Source: an uncultured Odoribacter sp. (GTDB lineage: Bacteria; Bacteroidota; Bacteroidia; Bacteroidales; Marinifilaceae). From it: 39,437 nucleotides of DNA. Of the stretch, positions 25,073 through 34,343 are shown piece by piece. The translations under genes were made by a program, and so were the position numbers. The notes under the pieces are model-generated. The model was not told the origin of the DNA. It saw only the letters and a program-made list of their open reading frames with translations, and did no database searches. Within the stretch, counting starts at the first letter, position 1, and each line of letters opens with the position of its first letter. The stretch spans positions 1 to 39,437 of the forward strand of contig UQTM01000025.1 of assembly GCA_900544025.1 (NCBI GenBank), read 5' to 3'.

Positions 25073-26077
25073 CTACTTTTCTCCAAGCCCCAATATCTGC
25101 CGGGCAAATTCGAAAGTTTTTTCCCGCACTTGCGGTATGGCTTTTGAAGATAACCCGCAAGCAATCACATGTACGCCGGCTTCCGGAAACGCCACTTTCA
25201 TTTTTTCATCTGCCGGAGAACCGAGTTCGTCAAACATGCGCAAAGCGGCTTTCACTTCAATGGTCTGATCCTGATGTTCCTTATCCTTATAATAATAACC
25301 GAGGAACACAGGCTGGTGAACACGGGCGAACTCCTTCCGGTTCATTCGCATATCGAGTAATTGCTGCAAATAAACCTGGGCTTCCACCCGATAGCGGCAA
25401 TTCCAATATTTGCAGTCTTCACTTCCGGGAGCATCGGAAGAACGGTAATATTTACCGCCATGGAAAAGGCGGGCGATCTGTAATCCCCAGGGCCCTGATA
25501 ATAGAGGGGCAAAATTATTCTTAATTTGAATATTAGGAGAATACAAAATCAAGCCATCCACCAATCGAGGATAATCCGCAGCCAGCATCAATGCCAGCGT
25601 ACAACCTGTTGAAGTGGCCATAATCACCACTTTCTGTCCCAGCTTATGTGCAATAACCAAAGCCTCTTTGGCCGAATTGTATAAATTCGCCGGAGTCATA
25701 TCCAACAACGGTTCCGGTACATCCAATCCATGCGCCGCTAAACGGGGTAAATAAGCATTTACACCGAATTCCTTTATAAAATCGTGAGTAATGGGATATC
25801 CTTCGTAACGACTGGCTGAAAAACCATGCAGATATAATAAAACATAGGGAGTAGTTTTGCCGGCAGAATCCGCCCATACGATTTCGCCTCCATTACCCGG
25901 TTTCACAGGCAATCCCGCATCTTTTCCCTCTATATATGTTTCCAGGCTGTCCAGCGAAACGGCAATAGCCGGCAACTCCGTATTCAGCGGAATGCGGGGC
26001 AAACGGGGACCGACGTAATATAAGACAACCAATAAAACAATAACAAACAGAAATATCATCAGCTTTTTCATTTGCAA
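25073..26077 (-). CDS. Membrane-anchored alpha/beta hydrolase (serine esterase/lysophospholipase-like)
   Basis: This protein has 334 residues (332 from the second ATG, 26071). One N-terminal membrane helix (about residues 5-22) is followed by an alpha/beta-hydrolase fold. The oxyanion motif is LHGF, the nucleophile elbow ATSTG with Ser in the middle, and a late His follows in GVHVIACG. The elbow has Ala where GxSxG has its first Gly. Substrate is unknown; esterase or lysophospholipase activity at the envelope is the best guess. It is the last gene of a leftward group with cinA and the M48 protease, 76 bp from cinA. Confidence 0.82.
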   Translation of the reverse strand: MQMKKLMIFLFVIVLLVVLYYVGPRLPRIPLNTELPAIAVSLDSLETYIEGKDAGLPVKPGNGGEIVWADSAGKTTPYVLLYLHGFSASRYEGYPITHDFIKEFGVNAYLPRLAAHGLDVPEPLLDMTPANLYNSAKEALVIAHKLGQKVVIMATSTGCTLALMLAADYPRLVDGLILYSPNIQIKNNFAPLLSGPWGLQIARLFHGGKYYRSSDAPGSEDCKYWNCRYRVEAQVYLQQLLDMRMNRKEFARVHQPVFLGYYYKDKEHQDQTIEVKAALRMFDELGSPADEKMKVAFPEAGVHVIACGLSSKAIPQVREKTFEFARQILGLGEK

Positions 26078-26153
26078 ATATTGCTATGATTACGAAAATA
26101 TATATTTTAAGGTTTACCTGTGAGTAAACCCTACCCCATACGGGAAAAGTCAT

Positions 26154-27386
26154 TTACCGGGCATTTACTTCGTTCAATACCAATTCCAAAGCTTTAGCCG
26201 CCGCTTTGGCAATATTCCGTTCTCTGGTAAACGAAAAAACGAACGTGCGTGCAAAAGTCTTATCGGGGGTAGCCACACCTATCCAAACCGTTCCGACAGG
26301 CTTTTCCGGAGTTCCCCCGTCAGGCCCGGCGATACCCGAAGTCGAAACGGCATAATCCGTTCCCAATAATTTTCTCACCCCTTCCGCCATCTGGATCACC
26401 ACCGTTTCACTCACCACTCCTCTCGCTTCTATATCGGATGGATTCACTCCCAGCACTTTTATTTTCACCTCATCGGCATACGAAACGACACTACCTTTAA
26501 AATAAGCCGAACTCCCCGCAACAGAAGTAATCAGATGAGCGATATAGCCTCCGGTGCAACTCTCCGCCGTCGAAATAGTCACCCCTTTATCGCGAAGGAT
26601 CTCGCCGAATTGCTTTTCCAAAGCCCCTTCTTCTCCTTCCGTGTAGTTCAGTCCGTTCAACACTGTTTTCAATCCCTCGTAATATTCGCCTAAACGCTTT
26701 ACAGCCTCTCCTTTGGCAGTAAGCCGCAATCTCACCCAGCCGGGTGAAGGCAGATAAGCCAATTGCAAACCGTCGGGCAAAGCGTTTTCCCATCCTTCCA
26801 ATCGCTGTGCAAGTTCCGATTCCGGAATGTCGTACACTTTTAACATTCTGAATTTCAACTGAAGATGCGGATACTTCACCTTTAAATCCGGCAACACATA
26901 AGTCTGCATTAAATGTTCCATTTCAAACGGAACTCCCGGTAAAGAAATCAGAGACTTCCAGCCCCGCTCAAACCACATTCCGGAAGCCGTACCCTTGTAG
27001 TTTCTGAGAATACGGCAATTATCCGGCAATATAGCCTGGCTCCGGTTATTTTCATTCAATGCAATCCCCCGGCCTCCCAGCAATTCTTTCAGCCAGCCCA
27101 TAGCTTCTTCGTTCATCACCAGGCGTGAACCGAAATATTCAGCAAGAACCTTTTTAGTCACATCGTCTTTCGTCGGACCTAATCCCCCGGTCACGATAAT
27201 CAGATCGGCTTTCTGCATGGCATAATCTACCGTTTCATAAATTTCTTCCCTCTTATCGGGAACAGAAAGCATTTCAACCACTTCTACCCCCAATCCGGTA
27301 AGGCCCGAAGCTATATATCTGGAATTAGTATCCAAAATCTGTCCCAGTAAGATTTCGTCTCCGATAGTAATAATGATTGCATTCAT
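26154..27386 (-). CDS. cinA: CinA family protein (NMN deamidase / competence-damage-inducible)
   Basis: This 410-residue two-domain protein starts with a MoCF-binding (COG1058) domain, with GDEILLGQILDTNS and GGLGPTKDD. It ends in a CinA C-terminal amidase domain (TAESCTGGYIAHLIT and GIAGPDGGTPEKPVGTV), which in characterised members deamidates nicotinamide mononucleotide for NAD recycling. Length is normal. It starts 10 bp after the M48 protease gene on the same strand, so they are probably co-transcribed. Despite the name, no competence genes are nearby, and recA is not linked to it here. Confidence 0.95.
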   Translation of the reverse strand: MNAIIITIGDEILLGQILDTNSRYIASGLTGLGVEVVEMLSVPDKREEIYETVDYAMQKADLIIVTGGLGPTKDDVTKKVLAEYFGSRLVMNEEAMGWLKELLGGRGIALNENNRSQAILPDNCRILRNYKGTASGMWFERGWKSLISLPGVPFEMEHLMQTYVLPDLKVKYPHLQLKFRMLKVYDIPESELAQRLEGWENALPDGLQLAYLPSPGWVRLRLTAKGEAVKRLGEYYEGLKTVLNGLNYTEGEEGALEKQFGEILRDKGVTISTAESCTGGYIAHLITSVAGSSAYFKGSVVSYADEVKIKVLGVNPSDIEARGVVSETVVIQMAEGVRKLLGTDYAVSTSGIAGPDGGTPEKPVGTVWIGVATPDKTFARTFVFSFTRERNIAKAAAKALELVLNEVNAR

Positions 27387-27396
27387 ATCATATAAT

Positions 27397-28653
27397 CTAA
27401 ATTTCTTCCTGACGGATAGCCCCGATCCTTTTCAACAAAGAAGGATGTGAATAGTACACCCATTCATACGCCGGATGCGGAGTGAGGTTACTTAAAGATT
27501 TTACGGATATTTTCTTTAACCCGGCCACCAAAGCCTCTCCTTGTCCCTGGGTGGCTGCATAAGCATCCGCTTCATATTCATTTTTACGCGACCACATATT
27601 CATAAACAATCCCAGTATCATCCCTACCGGACTATATAGCAAAACAAATGCCACTAATCCCAATTGAAAATAATTTCCGTCGCCGCCTAAAGCTTCCGAA
27701 AGGGCGGGCTGATTTACACAAAGAGAAAACAACCACAGCATGAATCCGGTCTGTAACACCGAAGCGGCCATAAATTGCAGTGTATGGCGTTTTTTATAAT
27801 GTCCCACTTCATGCGCCAGTACGGCGACAATTTCATCTCCGGTTAAATCCTGTATCAAGGTATCGTACAAAACGATACGTTTTTTAGGCCCTAAGCCCGT
27901 GAAATAAGCATTTGCTTTCGTGGAACGTTTCGAACCGTCGATAACATAAATGTTATCCAGCTTAAAACCTGCTTTTAAGGCAAATGCTTGAATCTTATCC
28001 CTCAAAACTCCATTTTCCAGAGGGGTTTGTTTATTGAAGAGAGGAACGATCAACTGGGAATAGAACATCGACATAAATACGGAAAACACCGTTATGAGCC
28101 CCCAGGCATACAGCCAAAACCTATCGCCCATCCATATATAAAAACCGACAATCGCAGCCAGCAACACCCCGCCCACGACAGCAGATACCAACATTCCTTT
28201 TATAAGGTCGGCCAGATAAATTTTAGGAGTGGTTTTATTAAAACCATACTTTTCCTCGATATGAAAAGTAGCATACCAATCGAAAGGCAAACCGATCAGT
28301 CCCGAAATCAAAGCCAGCCCTCCCATAAACAATAAAGTTTGCCACAGCACACTATCGGTTATACCCGTTATCCAGGCATTATACCATCCGAATCCCCCGG
28401 CACATAAAAAAATTAAAGTCACCAGAAAAGAGAAAGAAGAGCTCAACAATCCGAACCGGTCGTTTTCCCGCTTGTAATTCTGAAAACGGCTATATTCCCG
28501 CTCATCGTATATGCCTCTCAAACTTTCCGGCAAACGGGGAGACATAGCACTTCTGTTCAGACTTTCCAAAATTCGTTCGATCAGAAAATCCACACATAAA
28601 AAAACAACAATGACATAGAAAATAACCTCTGCAACCATATTATCATCAAACAT
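27397..28653 (-). CDS. M48 family metalloprotease, Ste24/CAAX-protease-like
   Basis: This 418-residue integral membrane zinc protease has an N-terminal M48_N region with several membrane spans (residues about 5-25, 65-90, 100-125, 150-175, 180-200). The catalytic motif is HEVGH (VLAHEVGHYKKRH), and the third zinc ligand comes from NEYEADAYA. Two further spans lie between these motifs. Bacterial homologues act in membrane-protein quality control; CAAX processing is not expected. It is the first gene of the leftward operon with cinA, preceded by a TAAATTTG -7 box. Confidence 0.93.
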   Translation of the reverse strand: MFDDNMVAEVIFYVIVVFLCVDFLIERILESLNRSAMSPRLPESLRGIYDEREYSRFQNYKRENDRFGLLSSSFSFLVTLIFLCAGGFGWYNAWITGITDSVLWQTLLFMGGLALISGLIGLPFDWYATFHIEEKYGFNKTTPKIYLADLIKGMLVSAVVGGVLLAAIVGFYIWMGDRFWLYAWGLITVFSVFMSMFYSQLIVPLFNKQTPLENGVLRDKIQAFALKAGFKLDNIYVIDGSKRSTKANAYFTGLGPKKRIVLYDTLIQDLTGDEIVAVLAHEVGHYKKRHTLQFMAASVLQTGFMLWLFSLCVNQPALSEALGGDGNYFQLGLVAFVLLYSPVGMILGLFMNMWSRKNEYEADAYAATQGQGEALVAGLKKISVKSLSNLTPHPAYEWVYYSHPSLLKRIGAIRQEEI

Positions 28654-28680
28654 GCCGGACTAAATTTAAAATACGTTTTA

Positions 28681-28688
28681 CAAATTTA
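28681..28688 (-). promoter_or_regulatory. -7 box for the M48 protease-cinA operon
   Basis: The minus strand reads TAAATTTG (TAnnTTTG), ending 27 bp before the protease ATG. No clear -33 element is seen. Confidence 0.45.
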
Positions 28689-28924
28689 AACGATAATCCC
28701 GGTTTGTTTAAAATTTTCTTCAAAATAATTACCACTACCCGGATAATTCCCTTCCCCGTACGGGTTCTGCCGCCCCAACGCCCGAATACAATTAAAGAAT
28801 TTTTTCTTTAAAAATTTAGACAATTCAATTATTAATCCTAATTTCGTTGCGGATTAAAAACGTCTGCTAAAGACACGGATCCGTAAGACAACGATCGAAC
28901 TATAAACATTATAATCAATATATT

Positions 28925-30535
28925 ATGGCAGAATTTAAATATCAGGAACCGTTTCCTGTTGAAAAAGACACCACAGAATACCGTTTGCTCACCAAAGACT
29001 ATGTAAAAACCATAGAATGTGACGGACGAAAAATTTTGAAAATTGAAAAAGAAGGGCTCGAACTCTTGTCCCGTGAAGCTTATGCAGATGTTTCCTTTTA
29101 TTTGCGTGCCTCGCATTTACAGAAATTGGCCAATATTTTAAAAGATCCGGAAGCCAGTGACAACGACAAATTCGTTGCCCATACGATGTTGTTGAATCAG
29201 GTGATCTCTGCCGAGGGAGAACTTCCCACCTGCCAGGACACAGGAACCGCCATTTGCATCGGGAAAAAAGGCGAGAACGTATGGACAGGCTGTAACGATG
29301 CAGAAGCTATCAGCAAAGGTGTATTCGATACTTACAGCGACCGTAACCTGCGTTATTCACAGGTGGTGCCTTTCACCATGACCGAAGAGAAAAACACAGG
29401 AACCAATCTTCCCGCTCAAATCGACCTTTACGCCACCCAGGGCAATAAATATGAATTTTTATTCATCACGAAAGGAGGAGGCTCGGCCAACAAAACATTC
29501 CTTTACCAGCAAACCAAGGCTCTGCTCAACGAAGAAGCCTTAACTAAATTCATCGAACAGAAAGTGCTCGATTTAGGTACTTCGGCATGTCCTCCCTACC
29601 ATTTGGCGGTAGTTATCGGCGGTACTTCGGCAGAAGCCAATCTGGCGACAGTAAAAAAAGCTTCTGCAGGATACTATGACCATCTCCCCACTTCCGGAAA
29701 TGAAGGCGGACGCGCTTTCCGCGACCTGGAATGGGAAGCCAAAATTCAAAAAATTTGCCAGGACAAAGGCATCGGTGCGCAATTCGGCGGTAAATACTGG
29801 GTACACGATGTACGGGTAATCCGTTTACCTCGCCATGCAGCCTCCTGTCCCGTGGGAATCGGAGTTAGTTGCAGCGCCGACCGTAACATTAAAGGTAAGA
29901 TCACGGAAGACGGTATTTTTCTGGAACAGCTCGAAAAGAATCCGGCACGTTTCCTGCCGGCCAGCACTCCGGCACTTGCCCCGGCCGTTAATATAGACCT
30001 CGACCAGCCGATGGAAAATGTACTGAAAGAACTTAGCAAATATCCGGTAAAAACCCGCCTGAATCTGTCGGGAACCCTTATCGTAGCCCGTGATATCGCC
30101 CATGCCCGTATCAAACAAATGCTGGACGAAGGCAAACCGATGCCGGAATATTTCAAAAAACACCCGATATACTATGCGGGGCCTGCTAAAACACCGAAAG
30201 GAATGGCATCCGGAAGTTTCGGGCCGACCACGGCAGGACGAATGGATCCTTATGTCGATTTATTCCAGTCGCAAGGCGGTTCGATGATCATGGTTGCCAA
30301 AGGTAACCGTTCTCAGGCCGTTACAGATGCCTGCAAAAAGCACGGAGGCTTTTATTTAGGATCTATCGGCGGTCCGGCTGCTATTTTAGCCAAAGACAGT
30401 ATCAAATCGGTAGAAATAGTCGATTTCGAAGAATTAGGCATGGAAGCTGTCCGGAAAATCCGGGTAGAAAATTTCCCGGCATTCATCATCGTCGATGACA
30501 AAGGGAACGACTTTTTTGCCGAGTGGTCACATTGA
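28925..30535 (+). CDS. Fumarate hydratase, class I (iron-sulfur)
   Basis: This 536-residue enzyme interconverts fumarate and malate, probably in the reductive branch leading to succinate in anaerobic Bacteroidales. It has the class I two-part architecture in one chain: an N-terminal domain with the cluster-binding region around LPTCQDTGTA, a second conserved block with SCPVGIGVSCSADRN, and a C-terminal beta domain with YYAGPAKTP and GPTTAGRMDPY. Length agrees with FumA/FumB. It stands alone between a divergent protease operon and its own terminator. Confidence 0.95.
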   Translation: MAEFKYQEPFPVEKDTTEYRLLTKDYVKTIECDGRKILKIEKEGLELLSREAYADVSFYLRASHLQKLANILKDPEASDNDKFVAHTMLLNQVISAEGELPTCQDTGTAICIGKKGENVWTGCNDAEAISKGVFDTYSDRNLRYSQVVPFTMTEEKNTGTNLPAQIDLYATQGNKYEFLFITKGGGSANKTFLYQQTKALLNEEALTKFIEQKVLDLGTSACPPYHLAVVIGGTSAEANLATVKKASAGYYDHLPTSGNEGGRAFRDLEWEAKIQKICQDKGIGAQFGGKYWVHDVRVIRLPRHAASCPVGIGVSCSADRNIKGKITEDGIFLEQLEKNPARFLPASTPALAPAVNIDLDQPMENVLKELSKYPVKTRLNLSGTLIVARDIAHARIKQMLDEGKPMPEYFKKHPIYYAGPAKTPKGMASGSFGPTTAGRMDPYVDLFQSQGGSMIMVAKGNRSQAVTDACKKHGGFYLGSIGGPAAILAKDSIKSVEIVDFEELGMEAVRKIRVENFPAFIIVDDKGNDFFAEWSH

Positions 30536-30560
30536 CAAACTCCTTTTAACCACTGATATA

Positions 30561-30595
30561 AAAGACCGTATAATAATTTATACGGTCTTTTTTAT
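30561..30595 (+). terminator. Intrinsic terminator after fumarase
   Basis: Perfect 13-bp arms AAAGACCGTATAA and TTATACGGTCTTT (30561-30573 and 30578-30590) around the loop TAAT, followed by a T-tract. Confidence 0.9.
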
Positions 30596-30741
30596 TCTCT
30601 AAAATCCAATCTTCCTTCCGCTGTATGCCGATACCGTAGTCGCTCCGGATTTTTCGGAAACCATGCCTCGAGCCGTCCCTCCTCCGTAACCGTTTTATCA
30701 GCAACCGGGGATTTACGGCTGTTTATAAATCCGTCCGTTCA
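30592..30741 (-). pseudogene. Possible coding relic without a start codon
   Basis: Within the 430-bp gap after fumarase, GC content rises locally. The minus strand carries 48 codons free of stops with protein-like composition (for example GRLEAWFPKNPERLRYR), bounded by TGA upstream and TAA at 30594-30592. There is no ATG, GTG or TTG in the frame. I recognise no family. It may be the tail of a lost gene, or chance. Confidence 0.25.
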
Positions 30742-30747
30742 CCTACC

Positions 30748-30766
30748 TTGTAGAACAATTCTACAA
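30748..30766. repeat. Short palindrome upstream of the PepSY-like gene
   Basis: TTGTAGAA and TTCTACAA (8-bp perfect arms) are separated by CAA. Another TTCTACAA half-site follows about 30 bp later. The same octamer forms the arms of the repeat upstream of bcp, in the opposite relative orientation. Confidence 0.35.
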
Positions 30767-30900
30767 TTTAAAACAACAGATTCCTCAACTTTCTACAATT
30801 CCACACCTTCCCATGTTCACACTAAATTCAGATAAAACACTGTAAAATAACCACTTAATTAAAAAATATTTTTGCGGCACAAAATTTTCTATATAGATAA

Positions 30901-30933
30901 ATGAACACGCCATTCAAAAAACGGGTTCATTGA
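30901..30933 (+). CDS. Possible 10-codon leader ORF before the PepSY-like gene
   Basis: ATG at 30901 opens a 10-residue frame (MNTPFKKRVH) ending in TGA, 32 bp before the PepSY-like gene. Its ends also form the arms of an inverted repeat, AATGAAC/GTTCATT (30900-30906 and 30925-30931). This could be a translated leader or simply a hairpin. Confidence 0.2.
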   Translation: MNTPFKKRVH

Positions 30934-30965
30934 AGAAATTAATGTAAAATTAAAATTTTAAAGTC

Positions 30966-31358
30966 ATGAAAACTGTAGTAAAAAGTATCTTAGTAGCCGC
31001 AACGGTAAGTGTATTCGCAATCCCGGCATCCGCTTCTTCTTACATCGTAAACTCTCCGGTAGCCGTTCAGGATACCGTTGTAAAAGACACCGTTAAAAAA
31101 GAAGTTCCTCCAATGTATTTTGCACAGGAAGAAGTGACCTATACGAAAGTCGAAGTTTCAGAGCTACCGGAAGCCGTAACCAAAGGAGTGGCAGACAAAT
31201 ATGCCGGCTATACCATTGAAGAAGCTTATAAAGGCAGCGACACCAATTATAAAATGGTTATCAAAAAAGACGATGCCAAACTGACCGTACTTTTTAAGGA
31301 AGGCGGAGAATTTGTAAAAGAAATTACAGAAGCAGCTACAGGCACCGTGTTAGCTTAA
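30966..31358 (+). CDS. PepSY-like small periplasmic protein
   Basis: This 130-residue protein has a signal peptide (residues 1-23, ending ASAS) and a short Val/Lys-rich linker. A single PepSY-like domain (about 60-125) follows, of the type also called 'putative beta-lactamase-inhibitor-like'. Recognisable elements are SELPEAVTKGVADKYAGYTIEEA and the VLFKEGGEFVKE strand. Function is unknown. It is monocistronic, flanked by terminators on both sides. Confidence 0.75.
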   Translation: MKTVVKSILVAATVSVFAIPASASSYIVNSPVAVQDTVVKDTVKKEVPPMYFAQEEVTYTKVEVSELPEAVTKGVADKYAGYTIEEAYKGSDTNYKMVIKKDDAKLTVLFKEGGEFVKEITEAATGTVLA

Positions 31359-31384
31359 CTCAAATTCGTTTTCCTTATGAAAAT

Positions 31385-31421
31385 GAAACGGAATCGTTGC
31401 ACAGGTTCCGTTTCTTTTTTT
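31385..31421 (+). terminator. Intrinsic terminator after the PepSY-like gene
   Basis: Arms GAAACGGAA and TTCCGTTTC (31385-31393 and 31406-31414) flank a 12-base loop and are followed by seven T residues. Confidence 0.85.
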
Positions 31422-31608
31422 GTATTATTCTATCTTCTCTCATCCGCTTCGTTCCCCGATATATTCACACATTTCAATCTTTTGTGAAATAAAAAGCCAC
31501 ATTTCTTGCACACTTTTTTTCATTTTGTGTAATTATCTCATTTATTGATAAATAAGCTATGTAATTTCATTTAAATGTCTTTATTTTGCAGGCAACACAC
31601 GAAAATAA

Positions 31609-33246
31609 ATGACCAAAAATATTATGCAACAACAATTATCTTATGCATGTGGAGTATCCGATATTCCACTAAAAGGTGAAACGATTGGACAAAATTTAAG
31701 GGGCATTGCAACAACTTTTCCAGAGCGTGAAGCCCTTATCTCAAGCTATCAAAATTATCGCGCTACTTATTCAGAATTTCTCGCCCAGGTAGAACAGGTG
31801 GCGAAAGCATTAATGGCAGCAGGCATACAAAGAGGCGACCGGGTAGGTATTTGGTCACCCAACCGTTACGAATGGGTGTTAGTACAATATGCAACCGCTT
31901 TAATGGGTGCCATCATGGTGAACATCAACCCCGGTTACAAATTAACCGGTCTTCGCTATGCACTGGAACAAAGCCGAATCAATTTACTGATAGCCGCTTC
32001 CCACTTCCGTAAGACTAATTACGTTGAAATGCTGGATGAACTGCGTAAAGACTGCCTGTATCCCAAACAAACGATTATTATCGAACATGACTGGGAACGA
32101 TTTCTGGAATCGGGTAAAGTCGTTTCAGACGAGCAACTGGCCGAACGTGAAGCTTCGCTTCAATTCGATGATGCGGTAAATATCCAATATACTTCCGGAA
32201 CGACCGGTTACCCTAAGGGAGCGACCCTATCTCATCATAACATCCTGAACAACGGCTTTTTTATCGGCGAACGGCTGAAATATACCGAGAAAGACCGGGT
32301 ATGCCTTCCCGTACCTTTCTATCACTGTTTCGGGATGGTGCTCGGAAACATGGCGATCGTTACCCACGGAGCTTGTATCGTGATCCCCGGAGAATTTTTC
32401 GACCCCGCACAAGTATTGGAAGTGGTGGAAAAAGAAAAATGTACTTCGCTTTATGGAGTTCCCACGATGTTTATTGCAGAATTAGACTTGCCGAATCTCT
32501 CTCAATATAATCTGAAATCGCTTCGTACAGGCCTTATGGCAGGGGCTCCCTGCCCTATCGATACGATGCGGAAGGTGCAGTCTATCATGAATATGACCGA
32601 AATTTGCGTTTGCTACGGCATGACGGAAACTTCTCCCGTATCTACAGAAAGCTGTACGGACGATCCGCTGGAATTACGGGTAACCACCGTAGGAACCGTA
32701 CATCCGCACGTCGAGATAAAGATCATCGATCCGGAAACCGGAGCCATCGTCCCCCGGGGAATTCCGGGCGAACTTTGTACCCGGGGCTATTCCGTCATGC
32801 TGGGATATTGGGACAATCCGGAAGAAACCAAAGCCATCATCGATGAAAAGCGCTGGTTACATACAGGAGATATTGCCGTAATGGACGAAAACGGTTATGT
32901 CAGTATCACCGGACGGATCAAGGACATTATCATCCGGGGCGGTGAAAACATTTCACCGAAAGAGATCGAAGACTTTCTGATCGTTCACGAAGGGATCTCC
33001 GATGTACAGATCATCGGGGTGGCCAGCGAAAAATATGGCGAAGAAGTGATGGCATGGGTAAAACCCAGAAGCGGATACGACATCAGTGCTGAATCGCTTA
33101 CAGAATATTGCCGGGGTAGAATCGCCACCTACAAAATCCCTAAATACTGGAAATTTGTAGATTCTTTTCCCATGACAGTAACCGGAAAAATCCGGAAAGT
33201 AGAAATGCGGGAAGTTTCGGAAAAAGAACTCGGATTAAAAAGATAA
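31609..33246 (+). CDS. AMP-forming acyl-CoA synthetase (fatty-acid CoA ligase family)
   Basis: This 545-residue enzyme of the adenylate-forming superfamily activates a carboxylic acid with ATP and joins it to CoA. The phosphate loop is YTSGTTGYPKGATLSH (about residues 190-205). The adenine-binding motif is YGMTETSP, and the hinge region is TGDIAVMDENGYVSITGRIKD. The C-terminal catalytic Lys lies in TGKIRK. Sequence style suggests a medium- or long-chain fatty acid or similar substrate, but this is not readable directly. ATG 31609 is used; ATG 31624 (MQQQL) is possible. Followed by a terminator. Confidence 0.93.
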   Translation: MTKNIMQQQLSYACGVSDIPLKGETIGQNLRGIATTFPEREALISSYQNYRATYSEFLAQVEQVAKALMAAGIQRGDRVGIWSPNRYEWVLVQYATALMGAIMVNINPGYKLTGLRYALEQSRINLLIAASHFRKTNYVEMLDELRKDCLYPKQTIIIEHDWERFLESGKVVSDEQLAEREASLQFDDAVNIQYTSGTTGYPKGATLSHHNILNNGFFIGERLKYTEKDRVCLPVPFYHCFGMVLGNMAIVTHGACIVIPGEFFDPAQVLEVVEKEKCTSLYGVPTMFIAELDLPNLSQYNLKSLRTGLMAGAPCPIDTMRKVQSIMNMTEICVCYGMTETSPVSTESCTDDPLELRVTTVGTVHPHVEIKIIDPETGAIVPRGIPGELCTRGYSVMLGYWDNPEETKAIIDEKRWLHTGDIAVMDENGYVSITGRIKDIIIRGGENISPKEIEDFLIVHEGISDVQIIGVASEKYGEEVMAWVKPRSGYDISAESLTEYCRGRIATYKIPKYWKFVDSFPMTVTGKIRKVEMREVSEKELGLKR

Positions 33247-33262
33247 AAATCTTTTCCCCTTT

Positions 33263-33289
33263 AAAGAGCCTTATCAAAGGCTCTTTTTT
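33263..33289 (+). terminator. Intrinsic terminator after the acyl-CoA synthetase
   Basis: Arms AAAGAGCCTT and AAGGCTCTTT (33263-33272 and 33277-33286) around the loop ATCA, followed by T residues. Confidence 0.88.
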
Positions 33290-33348
33290 ATTAAAAAAAC
33301 TTTTTTCCTATAAAAGCGTATCATTAAAAAATCTTCGATACGCAATCT

Positions 33349-34338
33349 ATGAAAGGTGTACTTTTCGCTATATCCACCGTTCTTGTCTGGGCTATCCTAA
33401 ATGTAGTCAATCGCTATTGTGTCGTGAAATACGATGTAAACATCATCGTGTTCACGTCCTATATGATTTTCGCTACAGGGGTTTCCCTGCTTCTGATCCG
33501 GAAACGGGTCACACCTCAGGACTGGAAAAACGGAGTCAAATACTCCTGGCTGTACACGCTTATGCAAATCATCCGCAGTTTCTCTATGATCTCGACTTTC
33601 GTTTACATCACTTCCACAGAAACCAGTTTGCTATTCAATATAGAAATTGTAATCACCTACATCATGGCCTATCTTATCTTCCGGCGAAAACCGTATAAGG
33701 GAGATTATTGGGGGATTTTTATCATTCTGACCGGATTTATTCTCTTTATCGTCAGCCTGCCCAAAGAAATTCGCACCGTCGTCTCTATATTGGTTATCGT
33801 ATCGGCAACGGCAAGCTGCATCCGTTCCATTATCGTGGAAGAAACCACAGTCCGTAATCCTCAGACTACCGTACGCCAGAAATGCGGCATTTCGGGCTAT
33901 ACGATGTTTGTCGGAGGATTGCTGTTGGTTATCTTCTTTTTTATTACGGCAGGTGTCAAATATCTGCTTGGGGAAAATCCTCCCCAAATGTTATCCATCC
34001 TAAACTATCTGCCCGATTTTAAAGAGATATTCCACCCCGCAACGATTATCAGTGCCTGCACGGCAGGATTCTGTATCAACGCCTTGACCACTTACCTGTA
34101 TTATTCCACTCTGGAGTATTCCAAATCGGAAACTTTTATGGCCGTACGCGCTTTTCAACCCGTTATCACTTATACGCTGGAATTCCTCGCCGCTTTTTAT
34201 CTCGCTGCCATGCGTCCGGACTTAAATTTAAAAGACTACCTGTTCGGTTGCCTCATTATTTTAGGATCGTTACTTATTTTAGTTGTTCCCTCCCGGACAA
34301 AAGTGCAGAAAACCTCCAAAGACTTCATTGCCGATTGA
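33349..34338 (+). CDS. DMT superfamily (EamA-like) transporter
   Basis: This 329-residue membrane protein has about ten hydrophobic helices arranged as two EamA-type halves, the hallmark of drug/metabolite exporters. There is no N-terminal signal beyond the first helix (residues 1-20). Substrate is unknown. Its stop is only 5 bp from the stop of the convergent miaA gene, and I see no terminator in that gap. Confidence 0.85.
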   Translation: MKGVLFAISTVLVWAILNVVNRYCVVKYDVNIIVFTSYMIFATGVSLLLIRKRVTPQDWKNGVKYSWLYTLMQIIRSFSMISTFVYITSTETSLLFNIEIVITYIMAYLIFRRKPYKGDYWGIFIILTGFILFIVSLPKEIRTVVSILVIVSATASCIRSIIVEETTVRNPQTTVRQKCGISGYTMFVGGLLLVIFFFITAGVKYLLGENPPQMLSILNYLPDFKEIFHPATIISACTAGFCINALTTYLYYSTLEYSKSETFMAVRAFQPVITYTLEFLAAFYLAAMRPDLNLKDYLFGCLIILGSLLILVVPSRTKVQKTSKDFIAD

Positions 34339-34343
34339 CAGGC

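Noticed and set aside
24685..25164. 159-codon open frame on the minus strand over the Cys-rich gene
   Set aside because: It is rich in His, Phe, Leu and Ser as expected from reading Lys/Cys codons backwards, crosses a terminator, and overlaps a gene with a perfect signal peptide.
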